Assembly (NCBI RefSeq): GCF_001758785.1
Contig: NZ_LROM01000071.1
Location: forward strand, 1-64,000
Direction of reading: 5' to 3'
Source: Duganella phyllosphaerae
Lineage (GTDB): Bacteria; Pseudomonadota; Gammaproteobacteria; Burkholderiales; Burkholderiaceae_D
DNA: 64,000 bases
In this document: positions 7,706 to 16,332 of the stretch, piece after piece
How the letters are laid out: each line of letters begins with the position of its first letter
Numbering within the stretch: position 1 is the stretch's first letter
The notes under the pieces: model-generated
What the model saw: only the letters and a program-made list of their open reading frames with translations
Databases searched by the model: none
Told to the model about the DNA's origin: nothing
Made by a program: the position numbers and the translations under genes

Positions 7706-9670
7706 TTACTGTTTTTTTGTTATTACGAAGCCACCATGCGGCTTGATGGTGACTACTGCTTTCTCGCCGGCGTCAATGCTGCGCTGGCTGAAACTGGCGG
7801 GGTTGCCGGTGACGGCTTCCCCATCGCTGATGATGCGCGCCGCGCCGCTGCCGGCGAACGACAGGTCGAGCGTGAGCGTTTTGTCTTCCCCGGTGGCGTT
7901 GATGCCGGCGATATACCAGGTGTCGCCGGCGCGGCGCGCGATCACCGCGTACTTGCCAGGGTAGCCATCGACGTAGCGGCTGTCGTCCCAGCTGCGCGGC
8001 AGTTCACGCAAGAAGTCTTTTACGTAGGCCGGCGCGGTCGCCATGCCCTCGGGACGCTCGGCGAAGTGCTGGATGCCGGAGACCATCAGCACCGAGGTGG
8101 CCAGCTCGAAGCCGTTGCTGCTGGTGCGTTTGATGTTGGGAATGTCGCCGAATACCATCGGCGTAAAGTCCATCGGATCGAACAGGTTGCGGGTAAACGG
8201 CAGCATGGCCACGTGGGTGGGCATCGCATCTTCATCCTTTTGCTCGAAGCTGGTGAACTCGAAACCCTTGACCGATTCCATCGTCATCAGGTTGGGCCAG
8301 GTACGGTGCCAGCCACGCGGCAGCGTGGAACCGTGGAAGTTCACCAGCAGGCCCGCCGCCGCCGCATCGTTGAGGATATCGACGTAATACGCCATCATCG
8401 CCTGCGAGTCGCCGTTGAAGAAGTCGATCTTCACGCCCTTGATGCCCATGGCGCGGATGCGCTTGAATTCCGCCACGCGCTGCTCGTGGGTGAGCAACTT
8501 GCCCTTCGGTGAATACTTGGTGCCGTTCCACGGGCCGGACGAGTTATACCAGAGCAGCAGGCCGACGTTTTTGGTGGCGGCGTAATCGGCCAGCTGCTTC
8601 ACCTTTTCGTAGCCAATTTTCTGGTCCCAGTCGGCGTCGATCAGGGTGTAATCCCAGTGCATGTCGGCCGCGTAGTCGATGAATTTCTTCTGCACGTCAT
8701 ACACCGTGCCATCGTCCTTGAGCAGCGCCCAGCTCCACGACGCGTGGCCCGGCTTGACCAGCTGCGCGTCGAACTTGATGGCGGGTGCCGCCAGGTCGGT
8801 GCCCAGCGTGGAGTTGGTGACGGTGGCCAGCGATCCGAGCGCGATCAGGCGCCATGGCGTGGTCAGCGTGCCTGCCACGTCGGCCAGCAAGCCCTTGCCG
8901 CCATAGGCTTCGGCCGGCATCGGATTGCCAATGCGGTACACCCCATCCCTGGAGTCGGCCGCCAGGCGCGAAGCCTGGTAGCTGCCGTCCATACCCGCTT
9001 CGGACAGCGCGACCCAGGTCTCGCCGCTCTGGTACAGCGCCGGGAATACCCAGCCGGCCGGCGACGGCGACGTCGTGCCCACCGCGATGTCCATCCGGTA
9101 GTGCTCTTCGTAGGAAGGATTGGTGCGCTCCCAGCCGGTTTGCGCCACCGACATCGGTTGCAGCCAGGCCTTCGCGCCCGCCGGGAACGCGAACGTCGTG
9201 CGCTCCTGCACCAGCGTCTTGCGCGGCAGCGATGGTTCGGCGACAACGTAGCGGAAGGCCACGCCATCGTTGGAGACGCGGAACACGATGTCCATCTTCT
9301 GGTTCTGTGCATTCTGCACGGTCCAGGTTCTTTCGTTGGCGCGGTAGCTGATGTCGCGCTTTTTGCCGACCGCCATGCGGTAGTCGTCGGTGATCGCTTT
9401 GTCCTGCGACGCGTTCGTGATCGTCAGCGCGCCGGACAGGTCGGCGCCCTGCAACTGCAGGCCCAGTGCCGACGGCAGCAGTACCGGCTTGCCATCGCGC
9501 GCGACGGTGTACATCAACGGCTTGCCGGTCCTGGCGATGACGCTGACCGTGATGTGTCGATCGGGGCTTGCCAATACCGTCAGATTCGTATCACTGGTGG
9601 GGCTGAGTGCCATTGCACCTGGCGCGGCCATCACGCCAACCGCGAGCGCGGAAATAAAGTTCTTCACCAT
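7706..9670 (-). CDS. GH97 retaining glycosidase (alpha-galactosidase or beta-L-arabinopyranosidase type), exported
   Basis: The 654-aa protein has a signal peptide (residues 1-21), the GH97 N-terminal beta-sandwich, a catalytic barrel and a short C-terminal beta domain. GVKIDFFNGD places an Asp (D416) where retaining GH97 members carry the nucleophile; the inverting SusB alpha-glucosidases lack it. The segment MESVKGFE (about 464-471) should supply the acid/base. Retaining GH97 enzymes are alpha-galactosidases, and a beta-L-arabinopyranosidase activity is also known in the family, which would suit this locus. The start at 9670 is 1 base after the SDR stop, with GGAGGA inside that gene; an upstream in-frame start would lie within the SDR gene. 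Confidence 0.88.
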   Translation of the reverse strand: MVKNFISALAVGVMAAPGAMALSPTSDTNLTVLASPDRHITVSVIARTGKPLMYTVARDGKPVLLPSALGLQLQGADLSGALTITNASQDKAITDDYRMAVGKKRDISYRANERTWTVQNAQNQKMDIVFRVSNDGVAFRYVVAEPSLPRKTLVQERTTFAFPAGAKAWLQPMSVAQTGWERTNPSYEEHYRMDIAVGTTSPSPAGWVFPALYQSGETWVALSEAGMDGSYQASRLAADSRDGVYRIGNPMPAEAYGGKGLLADVAGTLTTPWRLIALGSLATVTNSTLGTDLAAPAIKFDAQLVKPGHASWSWALLKDDGTVYDVQKKFIDYAADMHWDYTLIDADWDQKIGYEKVKQLADYAATKNVGLLLWYNSSGPWNGTKYSPKGKLLTHEQRVAEFKRIRAMGIKGVKIDFFNGDSQAMMAYYVDILNDAAAAGLLVNFHGSTLPRGWHRTWPNLMTMESVKGFEFTSFEQKDEDAMPTHVAMLPFTRNLFDPMDFTPMVFGDIPNIKRTSSNGFELATSVLMVSGIQHFAERPEGMATAPAYVKDFLRELPRSWDDSRYVDGYPGKYAVIARRAGDTWYIAGINATGEDKTLTLDLSFAGSGAARIISDGEAVTGNPASFSQRSIDAGEKAVVTIKPHGGFVITKKQ

Positions 9671-9671
9671 G

Positions 9672-10439
9672 TTAAACCCATCCTCCATCGACAATGAATT
9701 CCTGCGCCGTGCACATGGCGCCGTCGTCGGCGGCCAGGAACAGCACCATCGACGCGATATTTTGCGGCATCAGCTTGGTGGGCAGGCACTGGTTGCGCTT
9801 GATATCCTGCTCGCCGGCGTCATCGAGCCACAGCTCGACCTGGCGCTCGGTCATCACCCAGCCCGGCGTGACGGTATTGACGCGGATGCCGTGGGCGCCG
9901 AACTCGCGGGCCAGGCCACGCGTCAGGCCATGGGTGGCCGCCTTGGCGGTGGCATACACGGGATAGCCGGCATTCTTGACCTGCCACGAGATCGAGCCGA
10001 CATTGATGATGGCGCCGGCGCCCTTCTCCCTCATGCCGTTGAAAACGGCCTGGCAGGTGAAGAACATCGGGCGCTGGTTGATGGCGATGCGCTGGTCCCA
10101 GTACTCGACGGTGACATCTTGGGTTTCGTGGCGCTGGTCGTTGGCGGCGTTGTTGACGAGGATGTCGAAGTCGCCGATGGCGCCCGCCAGTTCGGCCATG
10201 GTGGCCTTCAGGGCCGCGATATCGGTGATGTCGCACGCGCGGAACAACGGCTCGGGGTAGCCGGCTTCCTTCACGCGCCGGCACAGGGCCAGGCTGGGGT
10301 CGCGGGCGATGTCGACAAAGGCGACTCTTGCGCCCTGCTCGGCGAACGAGATCACCATCGCCTCGCCGATGCCGGTGCCGCCGCCGGTAATGAATACACG
10401 CTTGCCGCGCAAGCTGGGGAACTTGGCCAACTGGGTCAT
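9672..10439 (-). CDS. SDR-family pentose 1-dehydrogenase (L-arabinose or D-xylose 1-dehydrogenase)
   Basis: The 255-aa short-chain dehydrogenase has the nucleotide motif TGGGTGIG (18-25), NNAAN (96-100) and the catalytic Ser149 and YATAK (Y162, K166). Its overall sequence, including a KRVFITGGG start and the LFLAADDGAMCTAQEF tail, resembles Caulobacter D-xylose 1-dehydrogenase XylB. It would oxidise the released pentose to its lactone with NAD(P)+, the first step of the oxidative route. L-arabinose is the likely substrate because the locus hydrolyses arabinan. An AGGAG site precedes the ATG, and the gene is 74 bp after the semialdehyde dehydrogenase gene. Confidence 0.85.
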   Translation of the reverse strand: MTQLAKFPSLRGKRVFITGGGTGIGEAMVISFAEQGARVAFVDIARDPSLALCRRVKEAGYPEPLFRACDITDIAALKATMAELAGAIGDFDILVNNAANDQRHETQDVTVEYWDQRIAINQRPMFFTCQAVFNGMREKGAGAIINVGSISWQVKNAGYPVYATAKAATHGLTRGLAREFGAHGIRVNTVTPGWVMTERQVELWLDDAGEQDIKRNQCLPTKLMPQNIASMVLFLAADDGAMCTAQEFIVDGGWV

Positions 10440-10477
10440 GCAGTCTCCTGAAGTTTAGGCTTGCGCCTGCGCCTGCG

Positions 10478-10495
10478 GCCCCGTCTAGGCGGGGC
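10478..10495. repeat. GC hairpin between dehydrogenase genes
   Basis: This GCCCCG-N6-CGGGGC inverted repeat lies in the 74-bp gap between the ALDH and SDR genes. It has no T-tract and resembles the other short GC hairpins of the locus. Confidence 0.5.
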
Positions 10496-10513
10496 TCGCA
10501 GTTTGCATCTACA

Positions 10514-12094
10514 TCATTTGCGGGTCAGCTCACCGTCGCGGCGACGCCAGCCTTCCGTACCGCTATCGCGCAGCACTGCCGGCAACAGCGCCTGCGGCAG
10601 GTTCTGGTACGACACCGGGCGCAGGAAGCGCACGATGGCGCCGGTACCGACCGACGTGCTACGGCCGTCCGACGTGGACGGGAACGGGCCGCCATGGACC
10701 ATGGCGCTGGCCACTTCCACGCCGGTCGGGAAACCGTTGGCCAGGATGCGGCCCACTTTGCGTTCCAGCACCGGCAACAACGCGCGGGCGGCGTCGATGT
10801 CGGCGTCGTCCAGTTGCAGGGTGGCGGTCAGCTGGCCTTCCAGGTTTTCCGTCACTTGCAACAGCTCGGCCACGTCGCGGCACGCCACGACCAGCGAGGC
10901 TGGTCCGAAGATCTCTTCGCCCAGTGCATGCTGCGCCAGGAACGCCGCTCCGGTGGTGACGAACAGCGCCGGCGCGCCCTTGCCTTCTTCCTGCGGCGCC
11001 AGCGCTACGGTGGCAACGTTCGGCTGGTCCTTGAGCTGCGCCACGCCGCGCTGGAAGTTACCGGCGATACCGGGCGACAGCATGGTGACGGCCGCGCCGC
11101 CAGCCAGTGCTTGCGCAGCGGCGCTGGTGAAGCGATCGAGCTCGGGACCGGCCAGGGCCAGCACCAGGCCGGGATTGGTGCACATCTGACCCACGCCCAG
11201 CGTGAGCGAACCGGCGAAACCGGCGGCAATCTCTTCGCCTCGGTTGGCCAGTGCGGCTGGCAGCAGGAATACCGGGTTGATCGAGCTCATTTCCGCATAC
11301 ACGGGAATCGGTACGGGGCGCGCGGCAGCGACTGCCATCAGCGCCATGCCGCCAGCGCGCGAACCGGTAAAGCCCACCGCCTTGATCGACGGATGGCGCA
11401 CCAGTTCCTGGCCGATGGCGTTGCCGGCGCCGGTCAGCAGCGAAAATACGCCACCGGGCAAACCGCACATCTCGACTGCCCTGGCCACCGCGCGGCCGAC
11501 CAGCTCGGACGTGCCGGGATGGGCAAAGTGGCCGCGCAACACGACCGGGCAGCCGGCGGCAAACGCGGAAGCGGTGTCGCCACCGGCCACCGAGAACGCC
11601 AGCGGGAAATTACTGGCCGCGAAAACCGCGACCGGCCCCAGGCCGATCATGCGCAGGCGCAGGTCGGGACGCGGTGGCGCGCGGTCGGGCAGCGCGGCGT
11701 CGATGCGCACATCGTTCCACGAGCCTTCGCGCAGCAGGTTGGCGAACAATTTCAGTTGGCCGACGGTGCGGCCGCGCTCACCTTCCACGCGACCGCGCGG
11801 CAGTCCGGTTTCGGCCATCACGCGTTCGACCAGCGTGTCGCCAAGGGCGACGATTTGCTCGCCCACGGTTTCCAGGAACACGGCGCGCTGCTCGTCGCTG
11901 ATGGAGCGGAAGGTGTCGAACGCGGCTTCCGCCGCGCGGCACGCCGCGTCGATCTGGTCATTGTCGACTGCGAAAAACTCGGTCTCGAGCAACTGGCCCG
12001 CTGCCGGGTCCCACGCGCGCAGGGCGGCGCCGGTGCCTTTGACGGCCTGGCCTGCGATCAGTGCTGCGCCGGTGAGGATGCTGGTATCGATCAT
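10514..12094 (-). CDS. Alpha-ketoglutaric semialdehyde dehydrogenase (ALDH family)
   Basis: The 526-aa protein shows the aldehyde dehydrogenase fold with general base E268 (YAEMSSINP) and catalytic C305 (GQMCTNPG). The segments [20 protein letters not shown] and [13 protein letters not shown] are typical of 2,5-dioxovalerate (alpha-ketoglutaric semialdehyde) dehydrogenases. It would make 2-oxoglutarate, the last step of non-phosphorylating pentose oxidation. The start at 12094 forms an ATGA overlap with the FAH-family gene. A longer frame upstream is only the antisense-free shadow of that gene. Confidence 0.9.
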   Translation of the reverse strand: MIDTSILTGAALIAGQAVKGTGAALRAWDPAAGQLLETEFFAVDNDQIDAACRAAEAAFDTFRSISDEQRAVFLETVGEQIVALGDTLVERVMAETGLPRGRVEGERGRTVGQLKLFANLLREGSWNDVRIDAALPDRAPPRPDLRLRMIGLGPVAVFAASNFPLAFSVAGGDTASAFAAGCPVVLRGHFAHPGTSELVGRAVARAVEMCGLPGGVFSLLTGAGNAIGQELVRHPSIKAVGFTGSRAGGMALMAVAAARPVPIPVYAEMSSINPVFLLPAALANRGEEIAAGFAGSLTLGVGQMCTNPGLVLALAGPELDRFTSAAAQALAGGAAVTMLSPGIAGNFQRGVAQLKDQPNVATVALAPQEEGKGAPALFVTTGAAFLAQHALGEEIFGPASLVVACRDVAELLQVTENLEGQLTATLQLDDADIDAARALLPVLERKVGRILANGFPTGVEVASAMVHGGPFPSTSDGRSTSVGTGAIVRFLRPVSYQNLPQALLPAVLRDSGTEGWRRRDGELTRK

Positions 12095-13083
12095 AGTGCT
12101 TTCACTTTCGCCACGGTGGTTTTGTACACGGCCAGCTTGTTGCGCAGTGCCGGGCCAAATTGCGGCGCCTCGATCTCGAAGGTCTCGCCTTCCTTGACCA
12201 CGATGTTGTCGGCCACGCTCAGTGTCGCGGTGCCGAAGAAGTGGATGTGCACGTCGCCCGCGCGGTTGAACAGCGGGTACTTGAAGTGGTGGTGCTCGAG
12301 GTTGGCGATGGTGTGCGACATATTCTGCTCGCCACTGAAGAACGCCTTTTCCCAGCGTACCTTGCCATCGACATCGATAATGCGCGACGTGCCTTCGATG
12401 TGCGCCGGCGCTGCGCCGACCAGCAGCGCCGGGCCCAGGCCGCACACGCGCAGCTTGGAGTGGGCCAGGTACAGGTAGTTCTGGCGCTCGGTCACGTGGT
12501 CCGAGAACTCGTTACCAATGGCGAAACCGACGCGGTATGGCTGGCCGTCGTCGCCGATCACGTACAGGCCCGCCACTTCCGGCTCTTCGCCGCCGTCGAG
12601 CGCGAAGTCCGGCATGGCCAGGTCCTTGCCGCTCGCAGCCACGATGGAACCGTCGCCCTTGTAGAACCACTCCGGCTGCACGCCAGCCTCGCCGGCGGCA
12701 GGTTTGCCGCCTTCCACGCCCATGCGGAACATTTTCATCGAGTCGCTCAGGGTTTCGACGTCACCGCCGATTTTCTTGTGCATGGCGTCGCGGGTGTCGG
12801 CGCTGCCCAGGTGGGTCAGGCCGGTGCCGGTAACGTAGGTATGGGCGTCGTCGGTGTGATCGAGTGGCGCCAGCAGGCGGCCGTCGGCGGCAATCGCCGC
12901 GAACGACGCGGTGTTGGTGCCGATCGACTTGTCGGCCAGCGCGGCCAGGCCGAGCGATTTACGGATGGCGTCCTGCGCCAGCGCGTAGGTGGTGTTGTAG
13001 CCGTCGATGATGCGGACGGTGTCCTGTTCCAGCACGCCGACCTGGCGCGCACCTTGTTCGTTGGTGAATTGGATGAGTAGCAT
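12091..13083 (-). CDS. FAH-family 2-keto-3-deoxy-pentonate dehydratase (AraD1/XylX-like)
   Basis: The 330-aa protein has the fumarylacetoacetate hydrolase fold in its C-terminal two thirds, with [15 protein letters not shown] and [12 protein letters not shown] supplying the metal and substrate site. Related proteins in Caulobacter (XylX) and other proteobacteria dehydrate 2-keto-3-deoxy-pentonates to alpha-ketoglutaric semialdehyde. That role fits its place between the pentonate dehydratase and the semialdehyde dehydrogenase. The start MLLIQFTNE was chosen because AGGAG precedes it by 9 nt; 14 extra upstream residues would be out of character. Confidence 0.85.
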   Translation of the reverse strand: MLLIQFTNEQGARQVGVLEQDTVRIIDGYNTTYALAQDAIRKSLGLAALADKSIGTNTASFAAIAADGRLLAPLDHTDDAHTYVTGTGLTHLGSADTRDAMHKKIGGDVETLSDSMKMFRMGVEGGKPAAGEAGVQPEWFYKGDGSIVAASGKDLAMPDFALDGGEEPEVAGLYVIGDDGQPYRVGFAIGNEFSDHVTERQNYLYLAHSKLRVCGLGPALLVGAAPAHIEGTSRIIDVDGKVRWEKAFFSGEQNMSHTIANLEHHHFKYPLFNRAGDVHIHFFGTATLSVADNIVVKEGETFEIEAPQFGPALRNKLAVYKTTVAKVKAL

Positions 13084-13147
13084 GGAAGTCTCCTGAAATT
13101 TTATCTGCCGTGCCGCCGCGGTCACGGCAATCGTTGACCGCTGCTCC

Positions 13148-13176
13148 GTCGTCCTCGCGCACGCGGGGATGACGAC
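13148..13176. repeat. REP-like inverted repeat upstream of the FAH gene
   Basis: The arms GTCGTC and GACGAC enclose a CTCGCG/CGCGGGG core. The element sits in the 163-bp gap between the dehydratase stop and the FAH-family start and resembles the common betaproteobacterial GTC(A/G)TCCCCGCG...CGCGGGGATGAC palindromes. Confidence 0.55.
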
Positions 13177-13246
13177 TCAAAGGCTGGCGACTGGGCGGCT
13201 AACGACTTTCGGCCCGCCAAGCGCGACGGACCATAATTGATACCAA

Positions 13247-14992
13247 TTAATGCGAATGACGCGGCACGGCCGAACCACGGTTCCCGACCAGGAAGTCGAA
13301 GTCGCAGCCTTCGTCGGCCTGCAGCACGTGTTCGATGTACAGCTGCTGGTAGCCGGTCTTCGGTCCCGGCGCGCTGCCGGTCACACGGACCGCCTGGCGC
13401 GCAGCCATTTCTTCGTCGGTGATCTCGAGATTGAGTTCGCCGCCGGCGCAGTCCAGCGTGATCCAGTCGCCATCCTGGACGATGCCCAGCGGGCCGCCAG
13501 CCATCGCTTCCGGCGCCACGTGCAGCACCACGGTACCGTAGGCGGTGCCGCTCATGCGCGCGTCCGAGATGCGCACCATGTCTTTCACACCCGCTGCCAG
13601 CAGCTTCGGCGGCAGGCCCATATTGCCTACTTCGGCCATGCCGGGGTAGCCTTTCGGGCCGCAGTTTTTCATCACCAGCACCGAGTTGGCATCGACTTCC
13701 AGGTTCGGATCCATGATGCGCGACTTGTAGTGTTCGAAGTCCTCGAACACCACGGCCTGGCCGCGATGCTGCATCAGCGCCGGGGTGGCGGCCGATGGCT
13801 TCAATACCGCGCCGCGTGGCGCCAGGTTGCCGCGCAGGATGCAGATGCCGCCGTCTTTCAACAGTGGCTTGTCCAGCGGGCGCACCACTTCGTCGTCGTA
13901 GATCGGCGCATCCTGGCAGTTTTCCCAGATGGTCTTGCCGTTGACGGTGAGCGCATTCGGGTTGGGCAGCAGGTTGCCGTCGCCCATGCGGCGGATCACC
14001 GCAGGCAGGCCGCCGGCGTAATAGAACTCTTCCATCAGGAAGCGGCCCGATGGCAGCAGGTCGACGATGGTCGGCATGCCACGGCCCACGCGGGTCCAGT
14101 CTTCCAGTTCCAGGTCCACGCCGATGCGGCCAGCGATGGCTTTCAGGTGGATCACGGCGTTGGTCGAACCACCGATGGCGGCGTTGACGCGGATGGCGTT
14201 TTCGAAGTTTTCCTTGGTCAGGATCTTCGACAGCTTGAGGTCCTCGCGGACCATTTCCACGATGCGGATGCCCGACATGTGGGCCAGCACGTAACGGCGC
14301 GCATCCACCGCCGGAATGGCGGCGTTGTGCGGCAGCGAGGTGCCCAGCGACTCGGCCATGCAGGCCATGGTCGAGGCGGTGCCCATGGTGTTGCAGGTAC
14401 CGGCAGATCGCGAGTGCCCTGCTTCTGCGGCCAGGAATTCGTGCATCGAGATTTCGCCGCCCTTGACCTGCTCGTGCAGCTGCCAGACGGCGGTGCCGGA
14501 ACCGATGTTCTTGCCGTTCAGTTTACCGTTGAGCATCGGGCCGCCGGTGACCACGATGGTCGGCAGATCGACCGAGGCGGCGCCCATCAGCAGCGCCGGG
14601 GTGGTCTTGTCGCAGCCAACCAGCAGCACGACAGCGTCCATCGGATTGCCACGGATCGATTCTTCGACGTCCATCGACGCCAGGTTACGGGTCAGCATGG
14701 CGGTTGGACGCAGGTTCGATTCGCCGTTCGAGAAGACCGGGAATTCGACCGGGAAGCCGCCGGCTTCGAGGATGCCGCGCTTGACGTGTTCGGCCAGCTT
14801 GCGGAAATGGGCGTTGCAGGGGGTCAGTTCGGACCAGGTGTTGCAGATGCCGATGATCGGTTTGCCCTGGAATTCGTGATCTGGAATGCCCTGGTTTTTC
14901 ATCCAGCTGCGGTACATGAAGCCGTTCTTGTCATTGGAGCCGAACCATTCGGCAGAGCGCAGCTTAACCTTCTTGTTGTCGTTCTCGGACAT
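13247..14992 (-). CDS. L-arabonate (pentonate) dehydratase, IlvD/Edd family
   Basis: The 581-aa protein is an iron-sulfur sugar-acid dehydratase. Cysteines C59 (ELTPCNAH), C127 (GCDKT) and C200 (TCNTMG) fall in the cluster-ligand positions of IlvD/Edd pentonate dehydratases. K129 and the SGTAYGTVVLHVAPEA segment complete the active site. It converts L-arabonate (or D-xylonate) to the 2-keto-3-deoxy acid. The ATG follows TGAGGAG. The upstream gap (14993-15136) contains a candidate promoter and the shared operator, so this gene probably begins its own transcript. Confidence 0.9.
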   Translation of the reverse strand: MSENDNKKVKLRSAEWFGSNDKNGFMYRSWMKNQGIPDHEFQGKPIIGICNTWSELTPCNAHFRKLAEHVKRGILEAGGFPVEFPVFSNGESNLRPTAMLTRNLASMDVEESIRGNPMDAVVLLVGCDKTTPALLMGAASVDLPTIVVTGGPMLNGKLNGKNIGSGTAVWQLHEQVKGGEISMHEFLAAEAGHSRSAGTCNTMGTASTMACMAESLGTSLPHNAAIPAVDARRYVLAHMSGIRIVEMVREDLKLSKILTKENFENAIRVNAAIGGSTNAVIHLKAIAGRIGVDLELEDWTRVGRGMPTIVDLLPSGRFLMEEFYYAGGLPAVIRRMGDGNLLPNPNALTVNGKTIWENCQDAPIYDDEVVRPLDKPLLKDGGICILRGNLAPRGAVLKPSAATPALMQHRGQAVVFEDFEHYKSRIMDPNLEVDANSVLVMKNCGPKGYPGMAEVGNMGLPPKLLAAGVKDMVRISDARMSGTAYGTVVLHVAPEAMAGGPLGIVQDGDWITLDCAGGELNLEITDEEMAARQAVRVTGSAPGPKTGYQQLYIEHVLQADEGCDFDFLVGNRGSAVPRHSH

Positions 14993-15057
14993 GCAAATCT
15001 CCTCAGTTATTCTTGTGCGCCGGCTGGAAAATACCAGGCCGGCACAGCGATAAAAGC

Positions 15058-15087
15058 AGTCTAAAATGTACTGAGATAACTTTCCAA
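15058..15087 (-). promoter_or_regulatory. Candidate promoter of the pentonate dehydratase operon
   Basis: On the minus strand TTGGAA (15082-15087) and TAGACT (15058-15063) are 18 nt apart. The -35 hexamer lies exactly 17 nt from the end of the shared operator TATCAA, the same distance as at the TonB receptor promoter. The hexamers are weak, as expected for an activated promoter. Confidence 0.5.
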
Positions 15088-15106
15088 TAAATTATTAAAC
15101 GATCTT

Positions 15107-15124
15107 GATACCGAAACGGATATC
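15107..15124. promoter_or_regulatory. Shared inverted-repeat operator upstream of the dehydratase gene
   Basis: The sequence GATACCGAAACGGATATC is an imperfect inverted repeat (GATACC / GATATC arms, 6-bp centre). Over 22 bp starting two bases earlier (TTGATACC...) it matches the site upstream of the TonB receptor at 20 positions. It lies 115 bp upstream of the dehydratase ATG and just past the galM stop. Confidence 0.6.
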
Positions 15125-15136
15125 GGTTTCAGCGAT

Positions 15137-16195
15137 TTATCCGGTGGTGAACTTGTAGGCCATAACGGTGGTGTACTCCTCGCCCGGCCGCAAAATCGTC
15201 GAGGGAAAAGCGGGCTGATTGGGCGAATCGGGGAAGTGCTGAGGTTCCAGGCAAAAGGCGCTACGATGGCCGTAGATGCGTCCTTTTCCTTTGACCGAGT
15301 CGCCGAGGAAGTTACCGCTGTAGAACTGGATGCCGGGTTCCTGGGTCCACACTTCCAGCACCCGGCCCGAGACCGGCTCGCGCACGCGCGCCGCCAGTTC
15401 CAGTGCGCCCTCGGCCTTTTTGGCGAGGACGAAGTTGTGGTCGTAGCCAAAACCGTTGCGAATTTGCTCGTCGTCGGCATCGATCCGCGCGCCGATGGCC
15501 TGGGCGCTGCGGAAGTCGAATGGAGTGCCAGCGACGGGCGGCAGGTCGCCCAGCGGGATCTGCACATCGTCGATCGGCGTGTAGTGGTCGGCATGGATGG
15601 TCAGTTCGTGGCCGAGGATGTCGCCGCCGGCGGCCAGGTTGAAGTAGGCGTGATTGGTGAGATTGACCGGCGTGGCCTGGTCGGTAATCGCGTGGAAGGC
15701 GATACGCAGTTCGTTATCGGCGCGCAGTTCGTAAATCACCGTGGTTTCCAGGTTACCGGGGTAACCCTGCTCGCCGTCCGCGCTCAGGTACGAGAGTATC
15801 AGGCCGGCCGACTTGGGCGTCACGAAGGTTTCGGCGGTCCACAAGCGCCGGTGAAAACCTTCAAGGCCGCCGTGCAGGTGGTTGGCGCCGTTGTTCGCGT
15901 CGAGCTGGTACTGCTGGCCATCGAGAGTGAAGCTGGCGTTGGCGATGCGGTTGCCGTAACGGCCGATCAGGGCGCCGAAATACTGCGAGTCGCCCAGGTA
16001 AGACGCGACGTCGTCAAAGCTGCAGTTGACATCGGCCAGCTTGCCGTCGCGGTCCGGTACGTGGATTTCGGTGATCACGCCGCCCAGGTTGAGGATCTTG
16101 ACGATCATGCCGTTGACGTTGGTGAGCGTGTATTCGGTGACGGGGCGGCCGTCGGGCATGTGGCCGAAAGTTGATTCGGTGATTGAGGTTTGCAT
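15137..16195 (-). CDS. galM: Aldose 1-epimerase (mutarotase)
   Basis: The 352-aa protein has the GalM fold: ALIGRYGNRIANASF (about residues 75-89), NGANHLHGG, the catalytic-histidine segment NLTNHAYFNL and the C-terminal catalytic glutamate region AFCLEPQHFPDSPN. It interconverts alpha and beta anomers of free aldoses, helping newly released arabinose reach the dehydrogenase in the right form. No signal peptide is seen, so it acts in the cytoplasm. AGGAG-type sequence precedes the ATG. The gap to the upstream GH43 gene contains several hairpins. Confidence 0.9.
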   Translation of the reverse strand: MQTSITESTFGHMPDGRPVTEYTLTNVNGMIVKILNLGGVITEIHVPDRDGKLADVNCSFDDVASYLGDSQYFGALIGRYGNRIANASFTLDGQQYQLDANNGANHLHGGLEGFHRRLWTAETFVTPKSAGLILSYLSADGEQGYPGNLETTVIYELRADNELRIAFHAITDQATPVNLTNHAYFNLAAGGDILGHELTIHADHYTPIDDVQIPLGDLPPVAGTPFDFRSAQAIGARIDADDEQIRNGFGYDHNFVLAKKAEGALELAARVREPVSGRVLEVWTQEPGIQFYSGNFLGDSVKGKGRIYGHRSAFCLEPQHFPDSPNQPAFPSTILRPGEEYTTVMAYKFTTG

Positions 16196-16215
16196 AGGAG
16201 TGTCTCCATGTGAAT

Positions 16216-16246
16216 GCGGCCGGAAGGAGTGATCCTTTCCGGCCGC
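16216..16246. repeat. Strong hairpin between the GH43 gene and galM
   Basis: A 13-bp stem, GCGGCCGGAAGGA at 16216-16228 with its complement at 16233-16246, contains one bulged T and a 4-base loop. It is upstream of the galM ribosome site and lacks a T-tract. A role in transcript stability or processing is likelier than termination. Confidence 0.6.
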
Positions 16247-16260
16247 GGCGTGCTCTCAAT

Positions 16261-16319
16261 TGGATTCCCGCATGCGCAGGAATGACGAGGCGCTCCGTCG
16301 CCCCCGCGCAGGCGGGGGC
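16261..16319. repeat. Two REP-like palindromes
   Basis: The first is the common TGGATTCCCGC...GCAGGAATGACGA element (16261-16287). The second is a perfect GCCCCCGC-N4-GCGGGGGC hairpin (16300-16319). Both lie in the 137-bp gap between the intracellular-type GH43 gene and galM. Confidence 0.6.
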
Positions 16320-16332
16320 CCAATGTAAAACA

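Noticed and set aside
12095..12445. N-terminal extension of the semialdehyde dehydrogenase
   Set aside because: It lies in the FAH-family gene in a different frame; the ATG at 12094 overlaps that gene's stop and begins a family-typical N-terminus.
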